A program made the position numbers and the translations under genes. From positions 1-55,214 of the forward strand of contig JANSWP010000048.1 in the NCBI GenBank assembly GCA_024743405.1: 55,214 nucleotides of DNA, written 5' to 3'. This DNA is from Bacteroidota bacterium. Its GTDB lineage: Bacteria; Bacteroidota; Bacteroidia; Chitinophagales; Saprospiraceae. Positions 8,583 through 17,200 of this stretch are shown here, piece by piece (the stretch's first letter is position 1; each line of letters opens with the position of its first letter). A model generated the notes under the pieces. The model saw nothing but the letters and a program-made list of their open reading frames with translations. It was not told the DNA's origin and made no database searches.

Positions 8583-8736
8583 AGTATGCCTAAATTTTTA
8601 CTTCCTAAAAACCAATGCTTTATGAACTTGCCTTTCAAATTATTGCGGTCATTTGCCTCGGCAAACTCCCTTAATAATTTATCGCCAGAACCATAAATCA
8701 TTGATCCTCAATTTGTAAAATTTTTAGACATACTCT
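8581..8736. repeat. 156-bp long imperfect palindrome
   Basis: The block is symmetric about 8658.5. The outer arms AGAGTATG (8581-8588) and CATACTCT (8729-8736) continue inward with matching segments CCAATGCTTTATG / CATAAATCATTG and AAATTATT / AATAATTT, down to the perfect centre TTTGCC-TC-GGCAAA (8652-8665). The left end overlaps the mfd stop codon. It lies between the convergent ends of mfd and the CocE-like gene. It is not related in sequence to the B/C/D family apart from a possible GCCTC at the centre. It has no coding content and would form one long cruciform or RNA hairpin. Confidence 0.75.
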
Positions 8737-8741
8737 TAATG

Positions 8742-8775
8742 AAAAAAGGGGCAATTAGAGAATTGCCCCTTTTTT
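8742..8775. terminator. Bidirectional terminator
   Basis: AAAAAAGGGGCAATT (8742-8756) and AATTGCCCCTTTTTT (8761-8775) form a perfect 15-bp stem with loop AGAG and T runs on both strands. It serves the converging mfd and CocE-like genes. Confidence 0.9.
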
Positions 8776-8781
8776 CTAGAG

Positions 8782-10674
8782 CTATTTTGCAACAGGTAAT
8801 CTAACTACCGAAGGATGTTTGACAGAGTGCCAAACTCGATTTCGTGCTGTCACGGCATCTTTTTCATCATAATTATTCCCACCTGTATTCAAGTTTCTTT
8901 CAAAACGTGGAAAATTAGAACTTGAAATCTCGATCCGAATTTGATGACCTTTTTCAAAATAATTACTAGTTGCCATTGGCGTTAAATCTAGTTTATAAAC
9001 CTCGCCGTCTTCCATGAAAACTTCTTTTTCATAGCCTTCACGATATCGAACTCGTTGAATCGTTTCATCCAAATTGTAAGCTTGACCATCAGGGTATACA
9101 TCAATTAATTTGATTGTAAAATCGGTGTCTTTAGCGTCAGAAGAAACGTAAAGAGTCGTTTCAATAAACCCGGTAAGTTCGACACCTTCATCGAGTGGTG
9201 GTGTTGAATACACTAAAATATCGTGGCGAGTTTCCATTTGTTGTTGGTCATATGCGCCACCTTGAACGGCATTTCCTGTACAACAAACATTACCTCCGTA
9301 AGACATGACTGGATTTAGTGGGTTGTAAACAAATTCATCATAATCTAGTCCTTCAACACTTTTTGCATCCTTCTTTAAAGCCAATTTTCCATCGCCATAT
9401 AGACTATTAGCGCGACCATTGCTCTGTAAATAATATGGCGTCATTACAACATTTTTAGGTGGGAAAAACTCAGAAGTTTGCCATTTGTTGATACCCATTG
9501 TGTAGTAATGAACTTTGGGCGTTTCTTTCAAAAAAACTTCATCCTTGTCTTTTAAGAAATGATCAAACCAACCATAAATCAAATCATCATAATTTAATCT
9601 TGCGTCACCAACATTTCGTTCGCCAACTATGGTGTTTTCAGTTGCTCGTGTAAATCGGCAGTGTAAAGTTGGTGCAATGACCAAATATTGATTGTCTTTT
9701 ACTTCTGGATCTTTTGCATTTTCAGTCACATGATTAAATAGGGCGATATTTGGCGCAGCCGCTACATCATACCAAGAAACAAACCAATAACTCGGTACCC
9801 CAAATGGCATATCATCGTGGTACAAGCCACCTTCATACCAGGCAGGATCATTGGGTTTTCGACGAATCATTTTATCATAAATACCTTTTGTACCACTTAC
9901 ATTTTTTATAATATCTTGAACCGGTAAATGCTTTAAAGATTCCAACCAATCTACTCTAGGAGCTTCTGAAGCCAAGTCATAAAACCGTGAAATTCGAATC
10001 AAGTCTTCTTGTGTCGCGCCTTCAGGTATTCTCGGGCGAAATTCATCATTTTGAACACTATATAACCAAGAGGTAAACAACATTTGCTGTGCTCCACCTC
10101 GGAACCAATTGCCTTGTTCATAATATTTTCCAATTCTTCCGACCCCTGCACCGTAGCCTTGAGGCACCATAGCCGCATGAGCAGGATGATCTAAGGCTGC
10201 CGCTGCCATTTGCCACTCAGCGGTAGAAGAACAGCCATAAGTTCCAATTTTTCCATTTGACCAAGGTTGATTTTGCATCCATGTGAATGCATCATAACTG
10301 TCGGTTACGGGTGTTCCTAAAATATCCCATTTGCCTTCTGAAAAGTAACGTCCGCGTTCATTTTGGACGACATAAGCATAACCTCTTTTCACGGCTTCAT
10401 AAGCTCTTTGTTTGGTTCGAGTACGCTCTTCACCATTTCCCCATGAGTTAAAGTTATAAGGTGTTTTAGAGAAAATAATTGGAACGGGTTTGTCTGTTTT
10501 AGGGCGATAAACATCTGTCGCTAATCTTTTCCCATCCCGCATTGGAACCATTATTTTCTGTTCGATATGCGCAATCTCTTCAATAGTTTTTGGGAGCACA
10601 TCGACTTGGGCGATTGTTATTTGAGAGATAATAATGAGAGGAAATAAGAGTAAAAAATTGATTGATTTTTTCAT
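8782..10674 (-). CDS. CocE/NonD-family secreted hydrolase (X-Pro dipeptidyl-peptidase type)
   Basis: An exported alpha/beta hydrolase of the S15/CocE group, which cleaves acyl esters or X-Pro peptides. I chose the ATG at 10674 because [23 protein letters not shown] is a signal peptide; the frame reaches 10752 upstream but those residues do not fit an export signal. The mature enzyme begins with the family opening [20 protein letters not shown]. The nucleophile region is [12 protein letters not shown], the probable base is in APTLHCRF, and a C-terminal jelly-roll (XPP C-domain-like) carries [20 protein letters not shown] and [19 protein letters not shown]. 630 residues is normal for the family. 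It is a single gene, convergent with mfd and divergent from the XdhC-family gene. The exact substrate is unknown. Confidence 0.88.
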   Translation of the reverse strand: MKKSINFLLLFPLIIISQITIAQVDVLPKTIEEIAHIEQKIMVPMRDGKRLATDVYRPKTDKPVPIIFSKTPYNFNSWGNGEERTRTKQRAYEAVKRGYAYVVQNERGRYFSEGKWDILGTPVTDSYDAFTWMQNQPWSNGKIGTYGCSSTAEWQMAAAALDHPAHAAMVPQGYGAGVGRIGKYYEQGNWFRGGAQQMLFTSWLYSVQNDEFRPRIPEGATQEDLIRISRFYDLASEAPRVDWLESLKHLPVQDIIKNVSGTKGIYDKMIRRKPNDPAWYEGGLYHDDMPFGVPSYWFVSWYDVAAAPNIALFNHVTENAKDPEVKDNQYLVIAPTLHCRFTRATENTIVGERNVGDARLNYDDLIYGWFDHFLKDKDEVFLKETPKVHYYTMGINKWQTSEFFPPKNVVMTPYYLQSNGRANSLYGDGKLALKKDAKSVEGLDYDEFVYNPLNPVMSYGGNVCCTGNAVQGGAYDQQQMETRHDILVYSTPPLDEGVELTGFIETTLYVSSDAKDTDFTIKLIDVYPDGQAYNLDETIQRVRYREGYEKEVFMEDGEVYKLDLTPMATSNYFEKGHQIRIEISSSNFPRFERNLNTGGNNYDEKDAVTARNRVWHSVKHPSVVRLPVAK

Positions 10675-10855
10675 ACTGATTTTGTTTGAGGGGCAAGTTA
10701 AGGAAGCAATGAAATATCTTGATAAGATTGTGATGTTTTTGTGAGGTATCAAACTTAAACGACAAAATTACTTCGTCAAATTTGGGTAGTTTATTTAATT
10801 GAATAATTATACTTCATAGGCTATTTTATCTCTCTTTCACTTATTTTTACGCTTG

Positions 10856-11974
10856 ATGAAAGAGATAAACGAAATATTAAAAGCCTATCAAAAGATAGAT
10901 TCAGGGAAGACAAAAGCCGCATTGGCGACTGTAATTCATGTTGAAGGTTCTTCTTATCGAAGAATGGGTGCGCGCATGTTAGTATTAGAATCTGGACAGT
11001 GGATCGGGGGCATTTCTGGAGGCTGTTTGGAGGGTGATGCTTTGCTGAAAGCCAAACAAGCGATGGTTCAAAACAAACCAAGAATAGTCACTTATGACAC
11101 CCGAGAAGAAGATGCTCATCAAATCGGAATTGGATTAGGTTGTAATGGTTTGATTCAAGTCTTGATATCGCCACTTTTGCCAGATGATGAGCGAAATCCC
11201 TTAGAAATTTTTAAAAATTGTGTTGAAAGTCGAATAGAAAATTTGCTTCTAACAGTAACAAGTCTTCGTGGTGATTTGAATGAAAAGATTGCCGTAGGGG
11301 ATATGTTTCGATTTGAAAATGACGAACAAATTTTAACTAAACTTCAAAATTTTGACAATGCCTATACGATTTTAGAAGATATTCATTCCGTAATAAAAAA
11401 TCGAAAATCAGCGTTCCAAAACTATTCTTTTTCTGAAGAGAATCAATTGAGCGTATTTATAGAATATCTACCACCCAATATGCATTTGGTACTTTACGGT
11501 AGCAATTATGATATTTATCCCTTTGCTAGAATTGGTAAAGAAGTTGGCTGGAAAGTGTCGGTAGTTGCCGCTTTGAAAAAATTGGATAAAAGTGTTTTTT
11601 CTATAGCAAATAGAGTCGTTTCTAATAAAACGGGATCAATTGAAGTTGACGAAAATACAGCTCTTATTTTGATGGCACATGATTATAAAACGGATTACAA
11701 TAATTTGAAAAAAGCTTTGATAGCTAAAGCTTTTTATATTGGTGTTTTAGGGCCTAAAAAGCGATTTGAAAAGATGATTAACCAAATGAGAGCAGAAAAT
11801 TTTGAGTTTGAAGCTGCTCAATTGTCAAAAATACATGCTCCTGTAGGCTTGGATATTGGAGCGACGACGCCAGAAGAAATCGCAATTTCAATAATTGCTG
11901 AAATTCGTGCCTTTTTTGCGAAAAGAGAAGGAGGTTTTTTAAGACTGAGAGATAAACCTATTCATGATTCATAA
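10856..11974 (+). CDS. XdhC/CoxI-family protein
   Basis: Accessory protein of the XdhC/CoxI family, whose studied members bind molybdenum cofactor and help insert it into xanthine dehydrogenase-type enzymes. The N-terminal half has the CoxI signature GSSYRRMGARMLV and GGISGGCLEGDA, then TYDTREEDAHQIGIGLGCNG. The C-terminal half is a Rossmann-like XdhC_C domain with LVLYGSNYDIYPFARIGKEVGW, LMAHDYKTDYNNL and GVLGPKKRFEKM, and an end close to GLDIGATTPEEIAISI. 372 residues from the ATG at 10856; a TTG immediately before it is also in frame. No molybdoenzyme is encoded in this window, so the client is elsewhere. The stop region overlaps the 3' end of xerD by 13 bp, tail to tail. Confidence 0.88.
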   Translation: MKEINEILKAYQKIDSGKTKAALATVIHVEGSSYRRMGARMLVLESGQWIGGISGGCLEGDALLKAKQAMVQNKPRIVTYDTREEDAHQIGIGLGCNGLIQVLISPLLPDDERNPLEIFKNCVESRIENLLLTVTSLRGDLNEKIAVGDMFRFENDEQILTKLQNFDNAYTILEDIHSVIKNRKSAFQNYSFSEENQLSVFIEYLPPNMHLVLYGSNYDIYPFARIGKEVGWKVSVVAALKKLDKSVFSIANRVVSNKTGSIEVDENTALILMAHDYKTDYNNLKKALIAKAFYIGVLGPKKRFEKMINQMRAENFEFEAAQLSKIHAPVGLDIGATTPEEIAISIIAEIRAFFAKREGGFLRLRDKPIHDS

Positions 11975-12897
11975 CCTAATTCGTGTGCATTGTTTCGATT
12001 TCTTGGGTGGCAACTTAAAATCGTTTCCTTTAAAAATTCTGTATCCAAGTGAGTATAAATTTCTGTAGTCGTGATAGACTCATGTCCCAACATATCCTGA
12101 ACAGCACGAAGGTCTGCTCCTCCTTCAATTAAGTGGGTCGCAAAAGAATGTCTGAACGTATGTGGACTCACCTTTTTAGATATACCTGCCAATTTTGCTG
12201 CTTCTTTTACTACCATAAAAACCATTACACGAGTTAATGTTTTTCCACGGCGATTTAGGAAAAGAACGTTTTCATGGTCTTTGTGAATATTGGCTTGTTT
12301 GTTTCGATATTCATTCAAGTATATACGAATATGTTTGATAGCTTCTTCACCAATAGGGACGATTCTTTCTTTATTGTTTTTGCCAATGACTTTTACAAAA
12401 CCTATATCTAAAAAAACGTTAGATAGTTTCAGGTTGATCAGTTCACTTACCCGAAGTCCACAAGCATAAAGCGTTTCTAACATAGCTCTGTTGCGGGTTC
12501 CATGTGCTTCACTTAGATCGATAGAACCGAGTATTGTTTGAATTTCATCGTAAGCTAAAACCTCTGGAATTTTTCGACTCAATTTGGGTAAGTCCATTAA
12601 TTCTGTGGGGTCTATTTCTGTTAAATCTTCTATTAAAAGATATTTATAAAAAGCTCGTAGACCAGACAAAATTCGCGCTTGAGAGGTAGCACCAAGACCT
12701 AGGTCATTCAACCAAAAAATGAATTTTTCTAAATGTTGCCTTTCTACCATTTGAGGAGATAAGTTCCATTCTTGGATTTCAAAAAACTGGTCAATTTTAT
12801 CGACATCATGAAGATAGGCATCGATGGTGTTTTGCGATAGGGAGCGCTCTAACATTAAGTAAGTTTGAAAGCCTTTTATGAGTGGTTTCCATGACAT
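11962..12897 (-). CDS. xerD: Tyrosine recombinase XerD
   Basis: Site-specific recombinase that, with XerC, resolves chromosome dimers at dif. From the ATG at 12897 it is 311 residues (a TTG four codons upstream is also in frame). An N-terminal SAM-like core-binding domain occupies about residues 1-90, seen in LERSLSQNTIDAYLHDV and LSGLRAFYKYL. The catalytic domain has all active residues: Arg149 (GLRVSEL), Lys173 (GKNNKER), His246 and Arg249 (HTFRHSFATHL), His272 (LGHESITTT) and Tyr281 (EIYTHL). The length and the FATHLIEGGADLR segment match housekeeping XerC/D rather than integron or phage integrases, and there is no mobile cargo next to it. XerD is preferred over XerC by general resemblance only. 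Confidence 0.9.
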   Translation of the reverse strand: MSWKPLIKGFQTYLMLERSLSQNTIDAYLHDVDKIDQFFEIQEWNLSPQMVERQHLEKFIFWLNDLGLGATSQARILSGLRAFYKYLLIEDLTEIDPTELMDLPKLSRKIPEVLAYDEIQTILGSIDLSEAHGTRNRAMLETLYACGLRVSELINLKLSNVFLDIGFVKVIGKNNKERIVPIGEEAIKHIRIYLNEYRNKQANIHKDHENVLFLNRRGKTLTRVMVFMVVKEAAKLAGISKKVSPHTFRHSFATHLIEGGADLRAVQDMLGHESITTTEIYTHLDTEFLKETILSCHPRNRNNAHELGYES

Positions 12898-12959
12898 ATT
12901 TTGATTCAATTCGCAACTGATATTAAACAGTTGATAATCTAATTAAGCAAATTTGCTTT

Positions 12960-13038
12960 AATGACTAAACATTTGATACACAGATAGTTTTCTGAACATT
13001 TTTTGCATAATTCTGTGAATTACGTACTTTTAGTCATT
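12960..13038. repeat. 79-bp imperfect palindrome between divergent genes
   Basis: AATGACTAAA (12960-12969) and TTTAGTCATT (13029-13038) are perfect inverse arms. Nested inside are CACAGA (12979-12984) and TCTGTG (13012-13017), with nearly the same centre. It lies in the 260-bp gap between the divergent xerD and OmpA-family genes, so it could be an operator region or another small palindromic element. Confidence 0.4.
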
Positions 13039-13157
13039 CAAATTAAACAAACGTAATTGCTCGAGGCTTTTCCAGTTATTAATTTTTTCTCTTAAATTGA
13101 AAAATTGGAACAAATTAAACCTTTTTTAGAAACTAAAGTGATTACAAACAGAATACT

Positions 13158-14060
13158 ATGAGGACTTTTATATTAGGTTTTCTTATCTGGGGTATCTTCA
13201 CCGTTTTTGCTCGTTGGTATTTTATGTGTGAAATTCGAAATCTTTGCGGAGAGGCTGAGCCACCGCCAATCAGTAGGGCGATGACTTTAAACCTAATGGA
13301 TGGCGACACCGCCATTTTGCAAGGTTATGAGCAATTTGAGTTTGAAAAGAATTCGATTGATGCTAATATGACCGAAAATAATCAAGCATTTATTCAAGCG
13401 GTTGCCAACTATTTGAAAGAAAATCCTGGCAAGAATGTAACCTTAACAGGAAGGTTTTTAGAAAGTGAGATGAATGCACCTGCCAGTATTTTTGAAAACT
13501 TGGGTATTGCTCGGGCAGCCTTTATCGAAGAAATGCTTTTGAAAGCAGGGATAGATGATGAGCGGGTTACGATAGATTACGAAATGGTGAGTGGAGAGAC
13601 TTTGGGAGAACCGATTTCTTTTTCATTATACATCCCAGAAGCACCTGATGAATATGCTAAATTACAATTCCGTTTTGAAGATATGACTTTTTCGGATGCA
13701 AATTTTGAGTTTGGAAAAGCTGTTTTTAAGCCCGGAGAACAGTTCGTTTTTTATGCAGATTCTGTAAATACAGTATTGACTGACAACGAAAATTTACAAT
13801 TATTAATTATCGGGCATACAGATAGTATAGGGTCTGATGCAAGCAATTTGAAATTGGGAGCAGATCGAGCTGTTTCAGCTATGGAATATTTTAATGAATT
13901 AGGCATTAATAAAGAGAGAATAGGAACGGAATCAAAGGGAGAGTTGGAGCCAGTGGCACCTAATTCAAAAGCTAATGGTTCTGATAATCCAGAAGGACGG
14001 CAAAAAAATCGTAGGGTTAATTTCAAGATACAACCAGTTTTAGAAGGAACAGATAGCTAA
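13158..14060 (+). CDS. OmpA-family protein with two OmpA-like halves
   Basis: Envelope protein expected to hold peptidoglycan. Residues about 3-22 form a hydrophobic N-terminal segment that is either an uncleaved anchor or a signal. The C-terminal OmpA domain is intact: LLIIGHTDSIGSDASN with Asp222, Arg237 in LGADRAVSAMEYF (the Asp/Arg pair that grips diaminopimelate, 15 residues apart as in E. coli OmpA), and GRQKNRRVNFKI at the end. The first half (about 55-145) has a similar layout: FEFEKNSIDANM, then NVTLTGRFLESE, then GIARAAFIEEMLLKAGID. It therefore looks like a second, degenerate OmpA-like module without the binding pair. 300 residues. The next gene, 93 bp downstream on the same strand, is a membrane-anchored coiled-coil protein, and the two are probably co-transcribed. 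Confidence 0.85.
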   Translation: MRTFILGFLIWGIFTVFARWYFMCEIRNLCGEAEPPPISRAMTLNLMDGDTAILQGYEQFEFEKNSIDANMTENNQAFIQAVANYLKENPGKNVTLTGRFLESEMNAPASIFENLGIARAAFIEEMLLKAGIDDERVTIDYEMVSGETLGEPISFSLYIPEAPDEYAKLQFRFEDMTFSDANFEFGKAVFKPGEQFVFYADSVNTVLTDNENLQLLIIGHTDSIGSDASNLKLGADRAVSAMEYFNELGINKERIGTESKGELEPVAPNSKANGSDNPEGRQKNRRVNFKIQPVLEGTDS

Positions 14061-14153
14061 TTTTTAATAAAAGTCTTATTCAATATAATCTAGGTGTAGG
14101 GAATCAAAATAGCCACCTAATAAAACTGAACAAACCACAATAATTATCATACT

Positions 14154-15473
14154 ATGGAATTTTTAGAAAATTTATTTTCAGCATTAAATCATGAGGATAG
14201 TATCGCTTTTATGATTTCAATGTTTGTTGCTTTTTTAATCGGTTTTTTGACTGGATGGATTTTATATGGAGGAAGAGCTAGACGCCTTCGAAAAGAAGCT
14301 GAAAAATTAAAATCTGAGTTGGATGCCTTGCATGCTGACCAAAATGTTTTAAAAGAACAATTAGAACTCAAAGAAGCTGATTTGGTCAAAGCTGAGCGGG
14401 AGGCAGAAGAGGCGATGCATTTGGCGAGAAGTGTGGAAAATGAAAAGGCTCAATTGAGTGCTGATTTGGATACGGCACATGAGGCAATGGAAGCTTTGAA
14501 CGCTCGTATTCATACTTATGATAGTAATATTGATGATTTGAATAATCAAATTTTAGGGCTAAAAGCACGTAATAATCAACTAAATGTGGATGTGGACAGA
14601 GAATCAGAGGCAATGAATCAGATGGCACAAATGCAGAGTTCCTACAATTCTTCTCTTAATCGTTTGGCTGCTATTGAGAAGAAAATGGAAAAAATACTGG
14701 GAGAGAATGCTTCTTTAAAATCAGAGTTAGATACTGTAAAGACCAGTACAGAAGAATTGAAAACGAGCACAGCTGAACTCAAATCAAGTACAGAAGAATT
14801 GGCGGCAGTGGCGAACACAATTCCAATTGTTAAGCAAAATTTGATATCAGAGGCGCCTTCGACTGAATCGGAGTCTGAAGAAGAAATTGTTGAAGTTTCG
14901 AAAGATGCGCGAGCTGTCGTCATGGACGCGATTGGTTCAAAAATTTCAAAGGCGACAGCTGATGAAAAAGATGATTTGACTTTGATAAAAGGGGTAGGAA
15001 GATTTATCGAAGAAAAACTGAATGGCTTGGGTATCTATAATTATGAGCAAATTAGTCAATTTGATGAAGAGATGATCGAGAAATTAACGATGGCTATAGA
15101 ATTTTTCCCGGGGAGAATTAAAAGAGACGACTGGGTAGGACAGGCCTCTCGCCTGATGGATATTAAAGCGGATAATCCAGAAGCATTAAACCCTAAAGCG
15201 GTTTTTCCAGATAACTCGGAAGATTTGAAAATAGTAGAGGGTATTGGTCCAAAAATTGAGCAACTACTGAAAGATGCTAAAATCAATACTTGGCAAGAAT
15301 TGGCGGATACTTCTGTCGAAGCTTTACAAGCAATTTTAAAAGAGGCAGGTGATCGTTTCCGAATTCATGATCCGTCAACTTGGCCAATGCAAGCTCAAAT
15401 GGCTGCCGATGGAGAATGGGACAAATTGAAAGATTATCAAGATTTTTTGCAAGGAGGCAGAGAGAAAAAGTAA
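14154..15473 (+). CDS. Membrane-anchored coiled-coil protein with two C-terminal helix-hairpin-helix modules
   Basis: 439 residues. A single membrane segment at about 16-40 is followed at once by RARRLRKEAEK, so by the positive-inside rule the rest should be cytoplasmic. Residues about 41-220 are a long coiled coil rich in E, A, L and K, including a near-repeated TSTEELK / SSTEELA stretch. Two helix-hairpin-helix modules follow: DDLTLIKGVGRFIEEKL from 273, and EDLKIVEGIGPKIEQLL from 356. The second continues with RFRIHDPSTWPMQAQMAADGEW, the tail also known from fusions to NuoE and L21-like proteins. Such modules usually bind DNA without sequence preference; that activity is inferred here. It sits directly downstream of the OmpA-family gene. 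The function is not established. Confidence 0.8.
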   Translation: MEFLENLFSALNHEDSIAFMISMFVAFLIGFLTGWILYGGRARRLRKEAEKLKSELDALHADQNVLKEQLELKEADLVKAEREAEEAMHLARSVENEKAQLSADLDTAHEAMEALNARIHTYDSNIDDLNNQILGLKARNNQLNVDVDRESEAMNQMAQMQSSYNSSLNRLAAIEKKMEKILGENASLKSELDTVKTSTEELKTSTAELKSSTEELAAVANTIPIVKQNLISEAPSTESESEEEIVEVSKDARAVVMDAIGSKISKATADEKDDLTLIKGVGRFIEEKLNGLGIYNYEQISQFDEEMIEKLTMAIEFFPGRIKRDDWVGQASRLMDIKADNPEALNPKAVFPDNSEDLKIVEGIGPKIEQLLKDAKINTWQELADTSVEALQAILKEAGDRFRIHDPSTWPMQAQMAADGEWDKLKDYQDFLQGGREKK

Positions 15474-15515
15474 AAAAAACTGAATCTTTTCGACATTCCT
15501 TTTAAAAACATATAA

Positions 15516-15550
15516 TTCCCTCAAACGGACATCGAGTTCGTTTGAGGGAA
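15516..15550. terminator. Bidirectional terminator
   Basis: TTCCCTCAAACG (15516-15527) and CGTTTGAGGGAA (15539-15550) form a perfect 12-bp stem with an 11-base loop, flanked by A/T runs. It lies between the convergent coiled-coil gene and the 462-residue protein gene. Confidence 0.85.
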
Positions 15551-15584
15551 AATCATAGAATTTGATATTTTTATTTTACCAAAC

Positions 15585-16973
15585 CTATCCCAATTCTCTC
15601 AATAACCATTTTTTTTCCGTTAATACGGGTTCCTTTTCAATGGCGGTTTTCAATTTTACTTTTGCCTTCTTATTAAAAAGATTTAAGTCTGCTAGTTTTT
15701 TTGTGTACCGTACAATGTTCATCCAGTTTTCATGATGATATCCCATCTTTTTATTTCGTCTAATAAAGATTTCCATAGTTTTTAAATGGGAATCTAGGAG
15801 GTCATATTCACCAAGTTCATAGTAGATTTTCATTTGGAGGGTCTTAGCTACCATGTTGTTAATTAGATCTTTGTAGTCAGATTTCTGCAAAAAATGAAGT
15901 GCTTGCGTATAGTTTTTTCTGGTGTATTCAAGTTTAGCTGCATTTAATGAGAAAGTAATATCACGGTACTTTTCACGTAAGAATGGCTGATATTCATTCA
16001 TGAAGGCTTCAACCCAATCAAAGTCCCCTAGACGAATAGCAACACTTGCAATATTATTAAATGAAAAGCGTGAAAGTTGACCATTTTGTAAAAGCAATTC
16101 GTTATTGAGTCCATTTTGATATAAATCTAAAGCTTCGCGCAAAAAGGACATTTTATTTTCATTGATTTTTCGAATACAAAAATTGATGGCTAGTAAATAC
16201 AAATTGGCAATTTCTGTTTTTGGATAATGATTAGTTAGTGCGAATAGGTTGTTTTTAAATACTTGAAAATCATTCTCGTTTTCAGATTGAAACAAGGCTT
16301 TAAAACAATAATAATAAACGGCTACGGCGGGTATCTTTTTGTATTCAGGCTTAGCTGCCAATTCTAGAATTTCGCTCAATAGTGGTATTTGATATTCGGT
16401 ATTAAAGACAGATTCGTGTGAACGAGAGAAACAAGCTTGTCTCAATTTCATACTAATGAAGGCATAGTCGAGGTTGTTTTCGACAGCTTGTAGATTCAAT
16501 TCTTGGGTTCGGCCAGAACCGGAAAGAAATTGAAATTGTTCGGTTTCCATTAAAAAATTAGAAAAATAGAACTCAGGATGACGGAGGTTTTGGTTTTGAA
16601 AATTCTTTTGAGTTTTATTGATCGTTTTTTGGAAATGACGATTCAAGTTTCTTTTTCTATAGACCTCCAAAAGATAGATTTGATTTTGGAGTTCATTTGA
16701 GTCTCGTTCTTTAAGGATCAAGAATTGCTCTATCAATTTTAGCAAATAACTCAACAAAAGTCTCAGTTTTTGATCGTCAAAAGCTTTTTGAGGAAATATT
16801 TTTTGAAAGACAGTTTCCTTTGAAATTGGAGCCTTTTGCTTTGATAAATAATCAAAAATTATAGTTAAGTCTTCCCTTTTATTAAAAAAAGGAGATCTTA
16901 AAAACTGTCTAAATTCTTTAATTTCTATCTTAGAAAAAGATTGGATAATCTCCCAAGTCAAAGTTTTTTCCAT
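15585..16973 (-). CDS. Unrecognised all-helical protein (462 aa)
   Basis: Not assigned to a known family. 462 residues with no signal peptide or membrane segment, so probably cytoplasmic. The N-terminal 100 residues (WEIIQSFSKIEIKEFRQFLRSPFFNK, EKTVFQKIFPQKAF, LRLLLSYLLKLIEQFLI) resemble openings I associate with lineage-specific Bacteroidota proteins. The rest is a run of amphipathic helices spaced like tetratricopeptide or related helical repeats, for example NLYLLAINFCIRKINENKMSFLREALDLY and YTQALHFLQKSDYKDLI. It is lysine- and phenylalanine-rich. It stands alone between a convergent neighbour and a divergent T9SS cargo gene. A scaffold or protein-interaction role is a guess from the fold. 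Confidence 0.6.
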   Translation of the reverse strand: MEKTLTWEIIQSFSKIEIKEFRQFLRSPFFNKREDLTIIFDYLSKQKAPISKETVFQKIFPQKAFDDQKLRLLLSYLLKLIEQFLILKERDSNELQNQIYLLEVYRKRNLNRHFQKTINKTQKNFQNQNLRHPEFYFSNFLMETEQFQFLSGSGRTQELNLQAVENNLDYAFISMKLRQACFSRSHESVFNTEYQIPLLSEILELAAKPEYKKIPAVAVYYYCFKALFQSENENDFQVFKNNLFALTNHYPKTEIANLYLLAINFCIRKINENKMSFLREALDLYQNGLNNELLLQNGQLSRFSFNNIASVAIRLGDFDWVEAFMNEYQPFLREKYRDITFSLNAAKLEYTRKNYTQALHFLQKSDYKDLINNMVAKTLQMKIYYELGEYDLLDSHLKTMEIFIRRNKKMGYHHENWMNIVRYTKKLADLNLFNKKAKVKLKTAIEKEPVLTEKKWLLRELG

Positions 16974-17200
16974 GGAAAAGAATTTTTCAATATTATTTTA
17001 TTCTACAATTATAAGATATAAAGTCATTAATAGTAGTTCTTTTGGTATGATTAGATGAATTTTTATTTCTACATTTTGAATAAATTGTGTTTGTGTTGAT
17101 CCTGATTTCGTTGAACATTTGTATCACCGAAAGACGACCTTATAAAATTGTATTCGAGTCAAAGCTTCAAAGTCTGATAAATTTCAAAAAAGAAATTCCT

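Noticed and set aside
11962-12897. Integron or phage integrase with a mobile cargo
   Set aside because: The length and motifs match housekeeping XerC/D, neighbours are ordinary metabolic genes, and no attachment sites or cassettes are visible.
14361-14923. Minus-strand open frames opposite the coiled-coil gene
   Set aside because: Ser/Leu-rich shadow frames of a Glu/Lys-rich coding region; no start context or family match.
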